Positions 22,498-33,352 of a stretch of DNA of 64,000 bases are shown in pieces. This DNA comes from Lepas anatifera (Eukaryota; Arthropoda; Thecostraca; Lepadidae): assembly GCA_034440635.1 (NCBI GenBank), contig JAOTON010002234.1, forward strand, positions 1,527,001 to 1,591,000, read 5' to 3'. Each line of letters starts with the position of its first letter. Position 1 is the first letter of the stretch. The notes under the pieces are model-generated. The model ran no database searches. It worked only from the letters and a program-made list of their open reading frames with translations, and had not been told where the DNA came from. Position numbers and translations under genes: made by a program.

Positions 22498-22710
22498 TCA
22501 GATGATTTTCTTAAATATTCCAAGGCGGTTCAAAGTGTTTTTCAGTGATGTGTTTCGAATTTTAGCTTTTGCATGTATATCTAAAGTGTTTTTGATGTGT
22601 GTTTAATCTACTGACGAAGGAACTCTGATTCTGAAACGTCCAGTGTTCAAAAGTTAATAAAGCAAATGTTTGATTAAAGAGCTCTATTGTCCGTGTGGCG
22701 AATAGTACTG
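22218..22710 (+). mobile_element. Penelope-like element 3' end, direct copy
   Basis: Pairs as an inverted repeat with 21515-21992. It includes the GIY-YIG remnant, an untranslated segment with AAAGTTAATAAAGC and the outer GTCCGTGTGGCGAA block. The two copies are diverged by scattered substitutions and small indels. Confidence 0.75.
22611..22640 (+). ncRNA. Hammerhead-like core in Penelope-like 3' end, copy 2
   Basis: CTGACGA, AGGA-loop-TTCT, GAAACGT. The core residues are conserved, with a weak four-pair stem II. It lies downstream of the GIY-YIG remnant in the untranslated 3' segment, the kind of element in which hammerheads are known. Confidence 0.35.
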
Positions 22711-22826
22711 AACATCCGTCTTCATGCTGTTCCTCCTGTACCTACATGACCTTTTCATACAACTCAAATGATTTTCAAACCCACAGTGCTCCTTAGGGTT
22801 TCCCGACCACAACCACCAACGGTTAG

Positions 22827-24298
22827 CAGTGTTGGGCCTGTGATACTTTTTCTCGACTTGGATAACGATGATTCGATATCCCTTTTCCTAAAACGGCGAC
22901 TTCGATAACGATAACCCGATAATACATCACCGACTTCGATAAAGCAATAATGATAACGGCAACTATTTCTTTTCATACTTTAACCAAAAACATACAATTA
23001 TGCTCAATTTGAACCTCTAGATAATGTCTACCTATGTTTCAATCTTAATAAGTAATATTACCCAGTATTAATAAGTGGATTATCCAAGAGTGAAGTTTTG
23101 TCCAGCAATACAAATTGGGTATATTCTAAATGGTTTCTAGAATGCGTACAAACCAACTGAACAGCTATACGCAAACTTAGCAGACATATTCATCTAACCT
23201 GAGGAAGAGGAATTCGTCTGCCGGTCCCGATATCTTGCTAGATGACCACAAGTTGATCTCCCTAGCCAACCTCCTGTGACGTTAAGGAGTCTAGGGATGA
23301 GTTCAACTGAAAAAATTAAACGGTCAACACACCGAAGAACTTCTCTTGGACCTCCTCACTTGTTTCATTCTAAACCATAGTTTCTTATTCTTCCCATACG
23401 ATCTTGATATGGTAGAGGTGCCTTCAGCGACACAAAGTCGAAGAACGTGATGGGGCTCCTCTTGGGCATCAAGACGTCTTAGCCCACTAAGAACACATTC
23501 TTCACCATAGCTGAAGCTGGGAACACAGTTCCACTATAGCTGAGCCGGGAATGGTTGGATTACAAGGCATCAATAAGGTCAGAAACAACTCACTGTTGTA
23601 CGAGGGGAAGCTCTCCCCTGGCTTCCCCGACAAGAGCCTGGCTCTCGTCCACTGCTCTTTTGGCCATTCAAAAAGGCAACCAAGCATATCACTCTTTGAC
23701 AACTCTGATATTGACGCTGATACATATGGGAGGTGGAATTTGTGAGAAAGTTTCGAAACACACAAGTTTGGTTGCTTGGGCGATTGCGCTCTCTCCCCTG
23801 CTTCTCACCATCCTCTGCCTCTCCCTCACCTCCTCATATAAGTATTTGGTTCAAACATTTCTACACACATGTGGTGACTTCAAGTGCTGCATTGGGCGTG
23901 ATATGAAGTGATCAAGATCATGGAATGAGATGGTAAGGCTTCTCATGGGTTCGGTCTCGTGGGGCGCGTGACCTAACCATGGACATCCCGAATCCAGGGC
24001 ACAAGACTGAGGTCAAGAGATGCCGTCGTCCTGGTCACCAAACATAAAGCTTTGTAATAATTTGAAACGCCAATATCGCACAATACGAAACATCAGGGTA
24101 AGTCAGACATAGAGAACTAGGAGGGAAGGTGTTTATAGAAAGTCATAAGAATTATCGCTATCGATCGGCCGAAAACGGGGACTTCGACAACGTGACTTTG
24201 ATAATCTAGAAGCGATTATTCAAGAATCAGAAAACGTTATTGTCGATGGCAGCTTCGATATATGTTATGAATGGGCGCTATCAAAGTGCCCACCGCTG
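22827..24298. mobile_element. hAT-like element with GATAACGATA subterminal repeats
   Basis: The left end CAGTGTTGGGCCTGTGATA and the complement of the right end, CAGCGGTGGGCACTTTGATA, are similar inverted termini. Both subterminal regions carry repeated CGATAA/ACTTCGATAA motifs (22860-22960 and 24130-24270), typical of hAT transposase-binding arrays. The flanking 8-mers do not match, so one boundary may be wrong or decayed. No transposase frame was recognised inside. Confidence 0.5.
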
Positions 24299-24369
24299 TC
24301 ACAGTGTGTAAATTTAAGTGTTTGAATTAAGTGTGAATTTACTATTACAATTTATGAAAAACACGGAAG

Positions 24370-25569
24370 TTAACCCTTGCCCTGGTGGCGGGTACGAGCC
24401 ACCTTCGCCCTGGTGGGCGCTAAAAAGACCCCCACAATCTCAAAACCTAAGAGAGCTAGAAAAAAGCACAAAACGGCAATCGAAAGCTCTTCAAAAAATG
24501 ATATCGAAAATACTTCAGTCATTTTTCTTGTCAGGTCAATATCAAGGTCACCAGAGGTCAAAATAGGTCAAAATCGCTAATATGAGGTGTACTAAGAAAA
24601 CCTCATATATCTCAGACACTATGGTAGCTAGATAAATTTTTCTAACACCATTGGAAAGCTCTTGAGATGCTCTTTCATTACAGAGGCATTCATTTTCCTG
24701 TCAGGTCAAAGCCAAGGGAGCTACAGGTCACTGAATATTGGGCATATTCTTGGGAATGTCCATAGGCACCCATGCATAAGGGCGTTTACTTTTTTTGCTA
24801 ATAGCTTCCAAACCAAACAAGATACAGCCATAGTGTATGCACCATTGCAATCCTCTCGTCAATACGAATCAAATGATATATGCTATTGCTATGCCAGGTC
24901 AAATTTAAGAATTTGACCTGACCCAGGTCAACGGTCTGACCCAACTTGATCTGGTATAGTCATGATGTATATAATTTGACTTGCAGTGACTATAAAAACG
25001 CTTTGGTGACATAATAAAGCTTCTATCTTTGTTAATTTAAAATTTATGGAGTAAGACACCAAAAATGCTTCTTTGACCTAAGGTGACCTTTTAAGGGTCA
25101 CAAGTCAAAATGTTTGGCATCCAAATCAGAAATGGACTAAGAACAGGTCGTAACCGATGTTTGAAGTTGATTCCATCCATACTTACTGAGAAAAGCTCAT
25201 TTCGTGATTTTCCCCATGTATTTACAATGGGGAGGTCATGCTCTGCACATGACCTTAGTTCACCAATATAAAAATCCCGGAACATATGTTGTAGCTCCTG
25301 GTGAGCCCAATATATGGCATGAGTTTGAACTTGATCGATTAACCCTTCTTTTAGTTATGCGATCCTAAGCATTTTTTGAGGTGAGGTCATTTTACCTGGC
25401 CTGGTGACCTGACCTGATATGACCTTGAGCTGAAATTTTCAGGAAAGATGTAAAAATGATGAAGGAGCAGCTAGACCAAGTTTGGCGGCGCTGCGTGCCG
25501 CCGTTTTTTGGTCGCTTCGGAAAAACCCGAGGGGGAATCTAAAAAGGCCCCCACCCGGTTGAAGGCTAA
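24370..25569 (+). mobile_element. TTAA-flanked MITE, family D copy 2
   Basis: TTAA-CCCTTGCCCTGG starts at 24370. The right end (CCCACCCGGTTGAAGGCTAA) no longer has an intact TTAA. The right half matches the copy at 350-1202, including GGCGGCGCTGCG-CCGTTTTT and GAAAAACCCGAGGGGG. The shared core lies at about 25200-25330. AGGTCA/TGACCT pairs are frequent. It is about 1.2 kb, the longest member seen. Confidence 0.78.
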
Positions 25570-26247
25570 TGTGAACCACGGAAAACTACGGAAATTTATT
25601 CGAGCGTCTTGGTATGCTCGAATTAAGGGAACGTGTCCCTTGGTAAAACGTTCTTGACCGAGATAGAAGAAATCTGAGACAGCTTTCCGTAAAATCTCAT
25701 CTAGATACCTACTCCGTCTGTCCAAAACTTCACAATTTGCGGAGTCTGTGATCCGAGTAGCATCCGGATGCCACCAGGTTCGCTGCGTATATACCGACGG
25801 GTCACCGCCGCCACGAGGCAATGGCGGCGAGGGAAGCCGATCTCCGCTCAGGGAACGCCGGCTCCTGCCCCATTGGTTAGTTTTTGGGTCGAGAACGAGA
25901 GTAAGTCCAATGTGCTCTACTAGACTGATGTCCCGCTTCACATACTAGAATGGTGTGACGTTTCCTAAACTTGTCAGTGGGGCGACAGTGCAACCACTTT
26001 GCTGTACCTCATAAAGCTGCAACAACTCAAAGTCTCAACGGGGAAAATATTTTCGTCGTTTGTTTCAGTACCATTACCGAATTCAGTGCAAACAGTCATA
26101 CTTCTAAGTCCATTGGGTGTTGAAAAGTTGGGGTAAATAGCGTGCCGTCCTCTCAGTGGAGCTGAGACTAATAAAAAATAATTATCCTCAAACCAGCAGC
26201 TTATTAAAAAGAAAACATATTTTCTCAGCTTTGACCGCCCAACAGGT
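25570..26247. other. Unassigned; one minus-strand open frame
   Basis: A 156-codon minus-strand frame (25471-25941) runs from this spacer into the end of the family D element. It contains LDRRSRYLDEILRKAVSDFF, which I do not recognise. Because it reads through a transposon terminus it is probably fortuitous or a decayed fragment. Confidence 0.4.
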
Positions 26248-27466
26248 GATTCACCCTGCACCGCCACCGCCCCCTCTCCGCTCTTTGTTGGTCTGCCTTG
26301 CACCACCCCCGCCCCGCTCTCAGTTGTTCCACCCTGTGCCACACCTGCCTCACTCTCAGCTGGTCCACCCTGTACCACCCCAGCCCCGCCCTCAGTTGGT
26401 CCACCCTGTACCATCCCTGCCCCGCTCTCAGTTGTTCCACCCTGTGCCACACCTGCCCCGCTCTCAGTTGTTCCACACTGTACCATCCCTGCCACGCTCT
26501 CAGTTGTTCTGTCCTGTACCACCCCAGCCCCGCTCTCAGTTGTTCCACCCTGTGCCACCTCTGCCCCGCTCTCAGTTGTTCCACCCTGTGCCACACCTGC
26601 CCCGCTCTCAGTTGGTCCACCCTGTACCACCCCTGCCCCACTCTCAGTTGTTCCACCCTGTGCCACCCCTGCCCCGCTCTCAGTTGTTCCACCCTGTGCC
26701 ACACCTGCCCCGCTCTCAGTTGTTCCACACTGTACCATCCCTGCCACGCTCTCAGTTGTTCTGTCCTGTACCACCCCAGCCCCGCTCTCAGTTGTTCCAC
26801 CCTGTGCCACCCCTGCCCCGCTCTCAGTTGTTCCACCCTGTGCCACTCCTGCCACGCTCTCAGTTGGTCCACCCTGTGCCACCCCTGCCACGCTCTCAGT
26901 TGTTCCACCCTGTACCATCCCTGCCCCGCTCTCAGTTGTTCCACCCTGTACCATCCCTGCCCCGCTCTCAGTTGTTCCACCCTGTGCCACCCCTGCCCCG
27001 CTCTCAGTTGTTCCACCCTGTGCCACCCCTGCCCCACTCTCAGTTGTTCCACACTGTACCATCCCTGCCACGCTCTCAGTTGTTCTGTCCTGTACCACCC
27101 CAGCCCCGCTCTCAGTTGTTCCACCCTGTGCCACCTCTGCCCCGCTCTCAGTTGTTCCACCCTGTGCCACTCCTGCCACGCTCTCAGTTGGTCCACCCTG
27201 TGCCACCCCTGCCACGCTCTCAGTTGTTCCACCCTGTACCATCCCTGCCACGCTCTCAGTTGGTCCACCCTGTACCACCCCTGCCTCGCTCTCAGTTCGT
27301 CCACCCTGTACCACCCCTGCCCCACCCTCAGCTGGTCCACCCTGTGCCACACCTGCCCTGCTCTCAGTTGTTCCACCCTGTACCACCCCTGCCCCGCTCT
27401 CAGTTGGTTCGCCCTGTGCCACCCCAGCCCCACTCTCACTTGTTCCACCACTGTACCACCCGTGTC
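26248..27466. repeat. 36-bp minisatellite, about 34 units
   Basis: The unit is CCTGTGCCACCCCTGCCCCG followed by CTCTCAGTTGTTCCAC. Because 36 is divisible by three and units carry few stop-forming changes, several frames stay open across the array: 501 and 408 codons on the minus strand, 451 and 396 on the plus strand. Higher-order structure is visible: the variant TTGTTCTGTCCTGTACC recurs at about 26507, 26759 and 27083, spacings of 7 and 9 units. I see no start context, flanking exon or domain that makes it a protein gene. Confidence 0.96.
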
Positions 27467-27512
27467 CAGCTCCGTTCAATCAGCCTAAGGCTTCGACCAT
27501 ATACGAGCTGAC

Positions 27513-28543
27513 TTAACCCGCGCCCCACCGGGGGTCCGGCGCCACCTTCGCCCCATCGGGGGCCATCGATGGTCCCCCTCTAACTCCTAAAAATATGGGG
27601 GTTAGCGCAAATCTGCAAAGTGCATTAGAAAGCCCGCGTGATTCAGTACGAAATTGTTTGTATGTTTAAGCGCTCAGGTCAATGGTTTCACATCCAGTGG
27701 TCAAGTTAGGTCACGATAGGCTATTTTCACTCAAATATCTAATGCTTAGGCAGACTGGGCATAACTCTTATGCCATTAGAGCTATTGAGATCTGGTAAAC
27801 TACATTGGATAGGAAAATGCCAGACCTTTCTCCTCTATGTGAAATGTAATGACCTCCCGCCAGTGGTTTGACCTCCAGAGGTCAACTCGTGACCTCATAT
27901 AACCTGAGGTCATCAAAGGTCAGAAAGTCACCTTGCTAAATATCAAATGAAAGCTAGTGATAAGGCATACACGATGGTGTTTGATTCAACGCCCTAGCTT
28001 AATTAGGTAAAAAGTTATTGCCAAAATCCTGTTTTTGACTCCTGGTGACCTTGGATGACCTTGGAGAGGTCAAAGGGAACATATGACCCCTGGTATCCAT
28101 AGAAGGGTATCCAAAAACGCTTTTCTGAGCAAGCCGAGCATTTGCAATCGTTTTTGTGGCTTTTAGATCTTAAGACAGCTTTTTCCCATGCTTTTTCAAA
28201 GGGAGAGGTAACCTCGTGGCCTGATCTTAGGTCACGAAATCGAAAAAATCCCAGATATACACCTTGTAGACTCTGGCGGTGGGGCCATAAACTGTACGAA
28301 GTTTCAAATCGATCGACTGAGAAACGTAGCTCTTATAGAGCTCAAAGGTTGAAGTGAGGTGACCTTGATTGACCTCGCCTGGTGACCTGACCTTGGGTGA
28401 CCCGGGGCAAAAACTTGCAGGGATGGTGTAAAAATGATGGGGTGAAAGATAGAGCCCTCGACCGCGGTCCTGCGTTTCGTCGTTTTTCTGATATCCCGCA
28501 AAAACCTTAGGGGTCATCGATGGCCCCGGTGGGGCGAGGGTAA
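27513..28543 (+). mobile_element. TTAA-flanked MITE, family B copy 2
   Basis: TTAA-CCCGCGCCCCACCGGGGG begins at 27513; the right end GGGGCGAGGGTAAA is a slightly decayed mirror. GGGCCATCGATGG blocks sit next to both ends. I count about 15 exact AGGTCA/TGACCT hexamers, including TTTGACCTCCAGAGGTCAA at about 27887 (everted pair). The shared core is at about 28190-28320. It begins 47 bp after the 36-bp minisatellite. Non-coding. Confidence 0.87.
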
Positions 28544-28732
28544 AGAATCGGTAGTAGTATTGGGACTTAAGCGTACATACATCAGCAGCTATTAGCTGCG
28601 CAGTATCTACCTGAGAAGCGATGAATGACGTCCTCGCAGACCCAGTCGCGGACTCTGGCCACGCCGCGCAGGAGGTCGCGGTATCTGAAGAACTCGCGCT
28701 GGTTCTCGCAGGTCACCAGCACCTCCTCAAAG

Positions 28733-29395
28733 CAGGTCACCATCCAGCCAATCCGGCTGTGGGGGTGGAGTGTCAGTGTCAGGGCAGGGACCAGGGCGCC
28801 ATCCAGCCAATCCGGCTGTGGGGGTGGAGTGTCAGTGGCAGGGCGGGGAGCAGGTCACCATCCAGCCAAGCCGGCTGTGGGGGCGGAGCGTCAGTGGTAA
28901 GGTAGGGAGCAGGTCACCATCCAGCCAATCCGGCTGTGGGGGTGGAGCGTCAGTGGTAAGGTAGGGAGCAGGTCACCATCCAGCCAATCCGGCTGTGGGG
29001 GTGGAGTGTCAGTGTCAGGGCAGGGAGCAGGTCACCATTCAGCCAATCCGGCTGTGGGGGTGGAGTGTCAGTGGTAAGGTAGGGAGCAGGTCACCATCCA
29101 GCCAATCCGGCTGTGGTGGTGGAGCGTCAGTGACAGGGCAGGGAGCAGGTCACCATCCAGCCAATCCGGCTGTGGGGGTGGAGTGTCAGTGGTAAGGTAG
29201 GGAGCAGGTCACCATCCAGCCAATCCGACTGTGGGGGTGGAGTGTCAGTGTGGAGTGTCAGTGACAGAGTAGGGAACAGGTCACCATCCAGCCAATCCGG
29301 CAGTGGGGGTGGAGCGTCAGTGACAGGGCAGGGAGCAGGTCACCATCCAGCCAATCCGGCTGTGGGGGTGGAGTGTCAGTGGTAGGGTAGGGTGC
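28733..29395. repeat. 59-bp minisatellite, about 11 units
   Basis: Each unit contains AGGTCACCATCCAGCCAATC, then CGGCTGTGGGGGTGGAG and a TGTCAGTGGTAAGGTAGGGAGC tail variant. One unit near 29230-29280 carries an internal duplication. Nearly every unit therefore presents an AGGTCA hexamer and a CCAAT pentamer. The array begins about 190 bp after family B copy 2. Frames are open on both strands by repetition. Confidence 0.95.
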
Positions 29396-30099
29396 CCTTA
29401 GACACGCCACCCAGACGTCAAGCCAGGATGTGAGAAACAACACGAGAGCCACAGCCATAGAGGAGTATTTTGTTAGAAAATATCCAGGTACAGGCACAGG
29501 GCACGGAATGTGCAAAACTTTGCACTAAACACTTAGTGGACATGGGGGCAGGGGGCGGAGGGTAGGCCGGCCATGCCCCGCTCCCAATGCGCCGGGTGGG
29601 GTAGGGGTTAACATATCTTTGGCCCCTCTCAAAGTAAAGTTAAGATAATTAAGCAATGCTAGTTTTACACGTATACCTAGTTGACTGGAGTATTTTGATA
29701 CGACTGCATTCTCAGACGATTGCAAGCGAGGAACAGGAAAAAAGCATAGTAGTGCCTATTTTTTCTGTTTAGATTTCGTCATTTGCGAAACGCAAACCTA
29801 TTGGTTCTTTTATAGAATCTAGTGAGTATTCCATCTGAGTTTTCTCTGCCCTGCTTTCTCAACCGACAGGCAGCGGAAGGTTGTGCACAGTCAGGGGAAC
29901 AACGGTGGGTGGGCTTTTTAGAAAACTGCTGCGATAAAACCTCAGCGTCAAGGATTACTCAGCCAAGGACTGACACGCTCAAAATGGATGCCTGATATGC
30001 CTGCAAGCATATTCAAACTTTGTTTTCATGTCAGTTACATTCAAACGTAACAATAGGGGTATGACCCCGAACATACAAAGGCAACACACACCAACAGGG
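29396..30099. other. Unassigned spacer with G-rich patch
   Basis: A GGGGGCAGGGGGCGGAGGG stretch lies near 29545 and a TTAACATATC near 29610. No gene or repeat copy recognised. Confidence 0.45.
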
Positions 30100-30450
30100 G
30101 CGGTCCCGAAGGGAGAGGGTAACCGGGCCATGGCCCCTTCAGAAGTGGCCAAGAAAGCCAGATAATTTTACTCCTCCTCCCTCGCCCAAGGCTCTTCGGA
30201 AAAATTGTGATTTACCGCCGGTGAAGCCTGGAGTAACTGTTTACAACAAGTTATTAGATTTCATATTTTTAATCAGCACTCCTCTCACTACGTACAACCA
30301 TACAAAATTAACACATTTTTTTACTTCCTGATTAACTGGTTTTCCAATGCAGTAAATCTTCGTTTGGTGCACCAGGCATGATAAATAAGTTGATTGACAC
30401 CCAATTGTCTTGTCAAAAAGTATTTGAAAATTACTTTGATAGGGGCATTT
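30100..30450 (+). repeat. Dispersed repeat R3, copy 1
   Basis: Matches 30885-31430 as a direct, diverged copy about 790 bp downstream: TCGGAAAAATT, ACCGCCGGTGAAGCCTGG, CAAGTTATTA, CAATGCAGTAAAT and GCACCAGGCATGATAAATAAG recur in order. A 159-codon minus-strand frame (30241-30720) overlaps it and is not maintained in the second copy. Confidence 0.65.
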
Positions 30451-30884
30451 CAGAGCTAAGCTTGTTCTCGAATGAAGACCAGCCTGCGCGAGGACATTGG
30501 TAAGGGTGGCATTTGTAAGGGTGTAAGGGCATTTACAAATGTGCAACTCGGGAAGGGCGGCCAAGTGAATGCCAGATATATTCCATCCCACCCCATGACA
30601 CTCGACGCAGAAAATTGTGCTATTTTTGGTGATGCAACCAGGCATGATGCTTGCACGAAAGACTCTTAACTCGCTCACTTTATCGTAAAATAATCCATGT
30701 GACGTAAGATATAACACCATAGCGTTTCCCGGTGCGCATTATGGAATAGTTAGTGGTGGTCTGACGTATTTCAATCCTATGTTTACCCGTTAAAACGGAA
30801 ATTGAAATTAAACTCTTGGGCGAATTACTTCTCTATTGAAATTTATTTGATAAGCAAAGCCTTAAAGGCATTTAAACGTCCAGG
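30451..30884. other. Unassigned spacer between R3 copies
   Basis: Contains a short tandem GTAAGGGTG/GTAAGGGCATTT at about 30508-30535. No gene recognised. Confidence 0.45.
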
Positions 30885-31430
30885 AGCGGCTCCAAGGGAA
30901 GGGGGGTGGGGAATCCGGGTCATGCCTTCCTTTAAAAGCAGCTAAGGAAAGGGCAAACTATTTCTTGCCCGCCCCCCATTTTGTCGGAAAAATTCCAATT
31001 TTTCCGCCGGCAAAACCTGGATAACAATTGTTCATATTTAACGACACACCGACTGCAAATTTCACATGGCATGGCCAGCTCTCACCCTGTTGGGAGGTAC
31101 GTGGGGGATCGGGACAACTTATTCAGAGGCTCGGCAGGGTTTGAACCCGAAACCCATGGCTCAGAGGGCAGGAGCGCTATCAATTGAGCCACACCCCCCC
31201 GCCGGTGGAACTTGGAGCGATATTTCTGCAGCAAGTTATTATAAGGTTTCTTTTTCTTAAGCAGAACGCCTGCCACTACTTTTAGCACATCACAAGTATG
31301 AGTATATTTATAACCTACCTAACGCAACATTTTTGAATACAGTAAATACTCATTGTCTTTCTTACCCGGCACAATAAATAAGCTCATCGGCAATGCATTT
31401 TTGGTCGAAAAAATAATCGAATAAGAAAAA
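30885..31430 (+). repeat. Dispersed repeat R3, copy 2, split by a SINE
   Basis: Second R3 copy. The order of matching blocks is the same as in 30100-30450, but an inverted S1 SINE (31040-31202) sits between the TTCCGCCGGCAAAACCTGG block and the CAAGTTATTATAAGG block. A CCGCCGG-type stretch appears on both sides of the SINE. Confidence 0.65.
31040..31202 (-). repeat. SINE S1, near full length (inverted, nested)
   Basis: On the minus strand the head reads GTGTGGCTCAATTGATAGCG (A box) and CGGGTTCAAACCCTG (B box), spaced as in a tRNA. The S1 tail follows: CCTCTGAATAAG, CCAACAGGGTGAGAGCTGGCC, GCCATGTGA and GTCGGTGTGTCGTTAAA. This is the best-preserved tRNA-like head in the window. It is inserted into an R3 copy. 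Confidence 0.8.
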
Positions 31431-31668
31431 TGAAAAGATAACTTTCGAGAACTGCAGAGAACTTCCAGCCTCACTTTTGAGTGGAGACGAACTCAACCCA
31501 GGACTCTTTTAAAGGGAATGTGGCAACTTGGTCCAATTCTGGAATTTAGTGAAATTAGGCGTACTTTTAGCCACAAATAATGAAACCACTCATGATTTTT
31601 CTGAAAAAATGTACAATAAGCTCAATATTTTGATTTTAAAAATACTCCTCTAGAAAAAGAAATAAACA

Positions 31669-32194
31669 GGGACGGCGGATTCCAGGGTGCAAGTGGTGCA
31701 GCTACACCACTCGATTTTTTTTCAAGTGGTGCACAAGTATCTTTTTGCACCCCTTGTTTTGGCTTTGTCCAGGGAGGCGCCCCTCCCCCCGGCCTCAGCC
31801 GGCGCCCCCGGCCGGTCAGAGAAAATCAAGCCTAATTACCGCCTACCTGAAGAGGTAGGATCCTCTGTGAAAATAGACATTTTCATATATGAATGGCACC
31901 CCTTACATCATAGCCGCGCCCTGGGCAGAAAAATGCGCCCCCTTGAGTAAAGGCGCCCCTCTGGGTAGCATAGGCGCCCTTGGATAGCGTAGGCACCTCC
32001 TGGACAGCCGAGGTGTCTCCGAAGAAGAGAAACGGCGCCCCTGGATATCACATGCACCCCTGGGCAGCAAAAGGCGCCCCCGCAGAGAATTGGCGCCCCC
32101 TGGATAACATAGGCACTCTTGGGTAGCAAAGGCGCCTCCTGGAGAGCAGAGGTGCCTCCTGGAGAGAAAAAGACACCCCCCGGAGAACAACGGC
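31669..32194. repeat. GGCGCCCC-rich tandem repeat block, copy 1
   Basis: Starts CAGGGACGGCGGATTCC and has a left part with GGCGCCCCCGGCCGGTCAGAG, GTAGGATCCTCTGTGAAAA and ACATTTTCATATATGAATGG. It is followed by about fifteen degenerate units of the form GGCGCCCCTGGATAGCATA (about 20 bp). It is followed directly by a second copy. Confidence 0.82.
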
Positions 32195-32745
32195 GGCAGG
32201 GACGGCGGATTCCGCGGGACAGGGTTTGCAGTTGCACGCCATGAAAAATGTTTGTGTGCATAAGTATCTTCCGCACACCTGGTTTAGAACTGGTCCGGAG
32301 AGGCAACCCCCCCAACGGATTTGGGTGGCACCCCCGGATTTGGCCGGCGCCCCCGGCTGGTCAGAGAAAATCAAGCGTAATCACCGCCTACCCAAAGAGG
32401 TAGGATCATCTGTGAAAAAGACATTTTCATATATGAATGGCGCACCTTGACATCAAAGCTGCGCCCAGGAAAGCAAAAGGCGTCCCCCTTGAGTAAATGC
32501 ACCCCTCTGGATAGCATAGGCGCCCTTGGAAGGCAAAGGCGCCCCTAGACAGCAAGAGGCGCCCCTGGATAGAAAAAGGCGCCCCCAGTAGAGGAATAAC
32601 GACGCCCCTGGATAGCATAGGCGCCCTCTGGTTAGCACAGGCACTCCTGTACACCAAAAGGCGCCCCCCGGAGAGAAAAGACGCCCCCTCTGGAAAGAAT
32701 AAGCACCCATGGATAGGAATGCGCCACCTGGAGAGCAAAGCAGAG
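32195..32745. repeat. GGCGCCCC-rich tandem repeat block, copy 2
   Basis: Tandem paralogue of 31669-32194, beginning at the same CAGGGACGGCGGATTCC. It shares the GCCGGCGCCCCCGGC, GTCAGAGAAAATCAAGC and CATTTTCATATATGAATGGC blocks, and then its own array of 20-bp GGCGCCCC units. Minus-strand frames through the array are repetition artefacts. Confidence 0.82.
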
Positions 32746-33009
32746 ACTTTTTAAGTAAAGCTCAGAGGGGGGAGATTTCCTTGTGCTGGCCATTATAGTG
32801 TCTTCGGGGGCTCAAACCCCTATTTGGAGGGGGGTTAATAAAATTTAGACGTGCTAGTGTTAAAAAATGTCTCCCAATTTTTTATTCCATATTCTAAAGA
32901 TTAAAGATGCTGCCCAGGACTGCGAGTTTTTCGACGGAAAAAGACCAAACCGGGTTTGAAAAAGGCCAAAAGGGTCAAATTTTATTTTGCGCTAAAAATA
33001 TTTTCTTTA

Positions 33010-33352
33010 TAAATTTTGTCCAAGTTCTTCCCAGTACGGCTGCTGGAGTCTGAGTCTCAGTAAAGTCCTCAAGGAACTTGTCACGCAGACCCCGACCCCA
33101 CCTTCCGTACGAGCAACGCCCACAATGAAGGGTTGATTTAGAAGCCAAACCTCCCACAAAGCACAGGGATGGCCGCCTCGCTCAGATCACCCTCTCATCA
33201 GTCAGTTGCCAGCCGACCTACGTCGGGCAAACGATTGAGCGCCGGAGCGTCTCAGGGGAACCGATCCCAAGCCTGGACATGCACTGCCACTGCATGCTTC
33301 TCAGCAGCGGGCCGGAGCCCGACGCTCTACCAACTGAGCTACCGGGGCGGCC
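33010..33352 (-). repeat. SINE S2 with tRNA-like head
   Basis: On the minus strand it begins GCCCCGGTAGCTCAGTTGGT-AGAGCG, a strong tRNA 5' half with A box. The body is about 270 bp and ends near GAAGAACTTGGACAAAATTT. The body matches 59437-59742. A B-box-like GGGATCGGTTCCCC lies about 100 bases after the A box, farther than in a tRNA. Confidence 0.8.

Noticed and set aside
25471..25941. 156-codon minus-strand frame
   Set aside because: It reads into the terminus of a family D transposon and contains no motif I recognise; listed only as an open stretch in an unassigned spacer.
25974..27479. Long minus-strand frame of 501 codons (and overlapping frames of 396-451 codons)
   Set aside because: It lies almost wholly in the 36-bp minisatellite. 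Frames are open on both strands because the unit length is a multiple of three and has few potential stops. No domain, signal peptide or gene context supports a protein.
28733..29395. Possible CRISPR array (regular 59-bp spacing)
   Set aside because: The whole unit is repeated with no unique spacers, no cas genes are near, and the window is eukaryotic. It is a minisatellite.
30241..30720. 159-codon minus-strand frame with several cysteines
   Set aside because: It overlaps repeat R3, is not kept in the second R3 copy and has no recognisable domain.
33283..33352. Functional tRNA gene on the minus strand
   Set aside because: Only the 5' half up to the anticodon arm is tRNA-like; the sequence then continues as the S2 SINE body.
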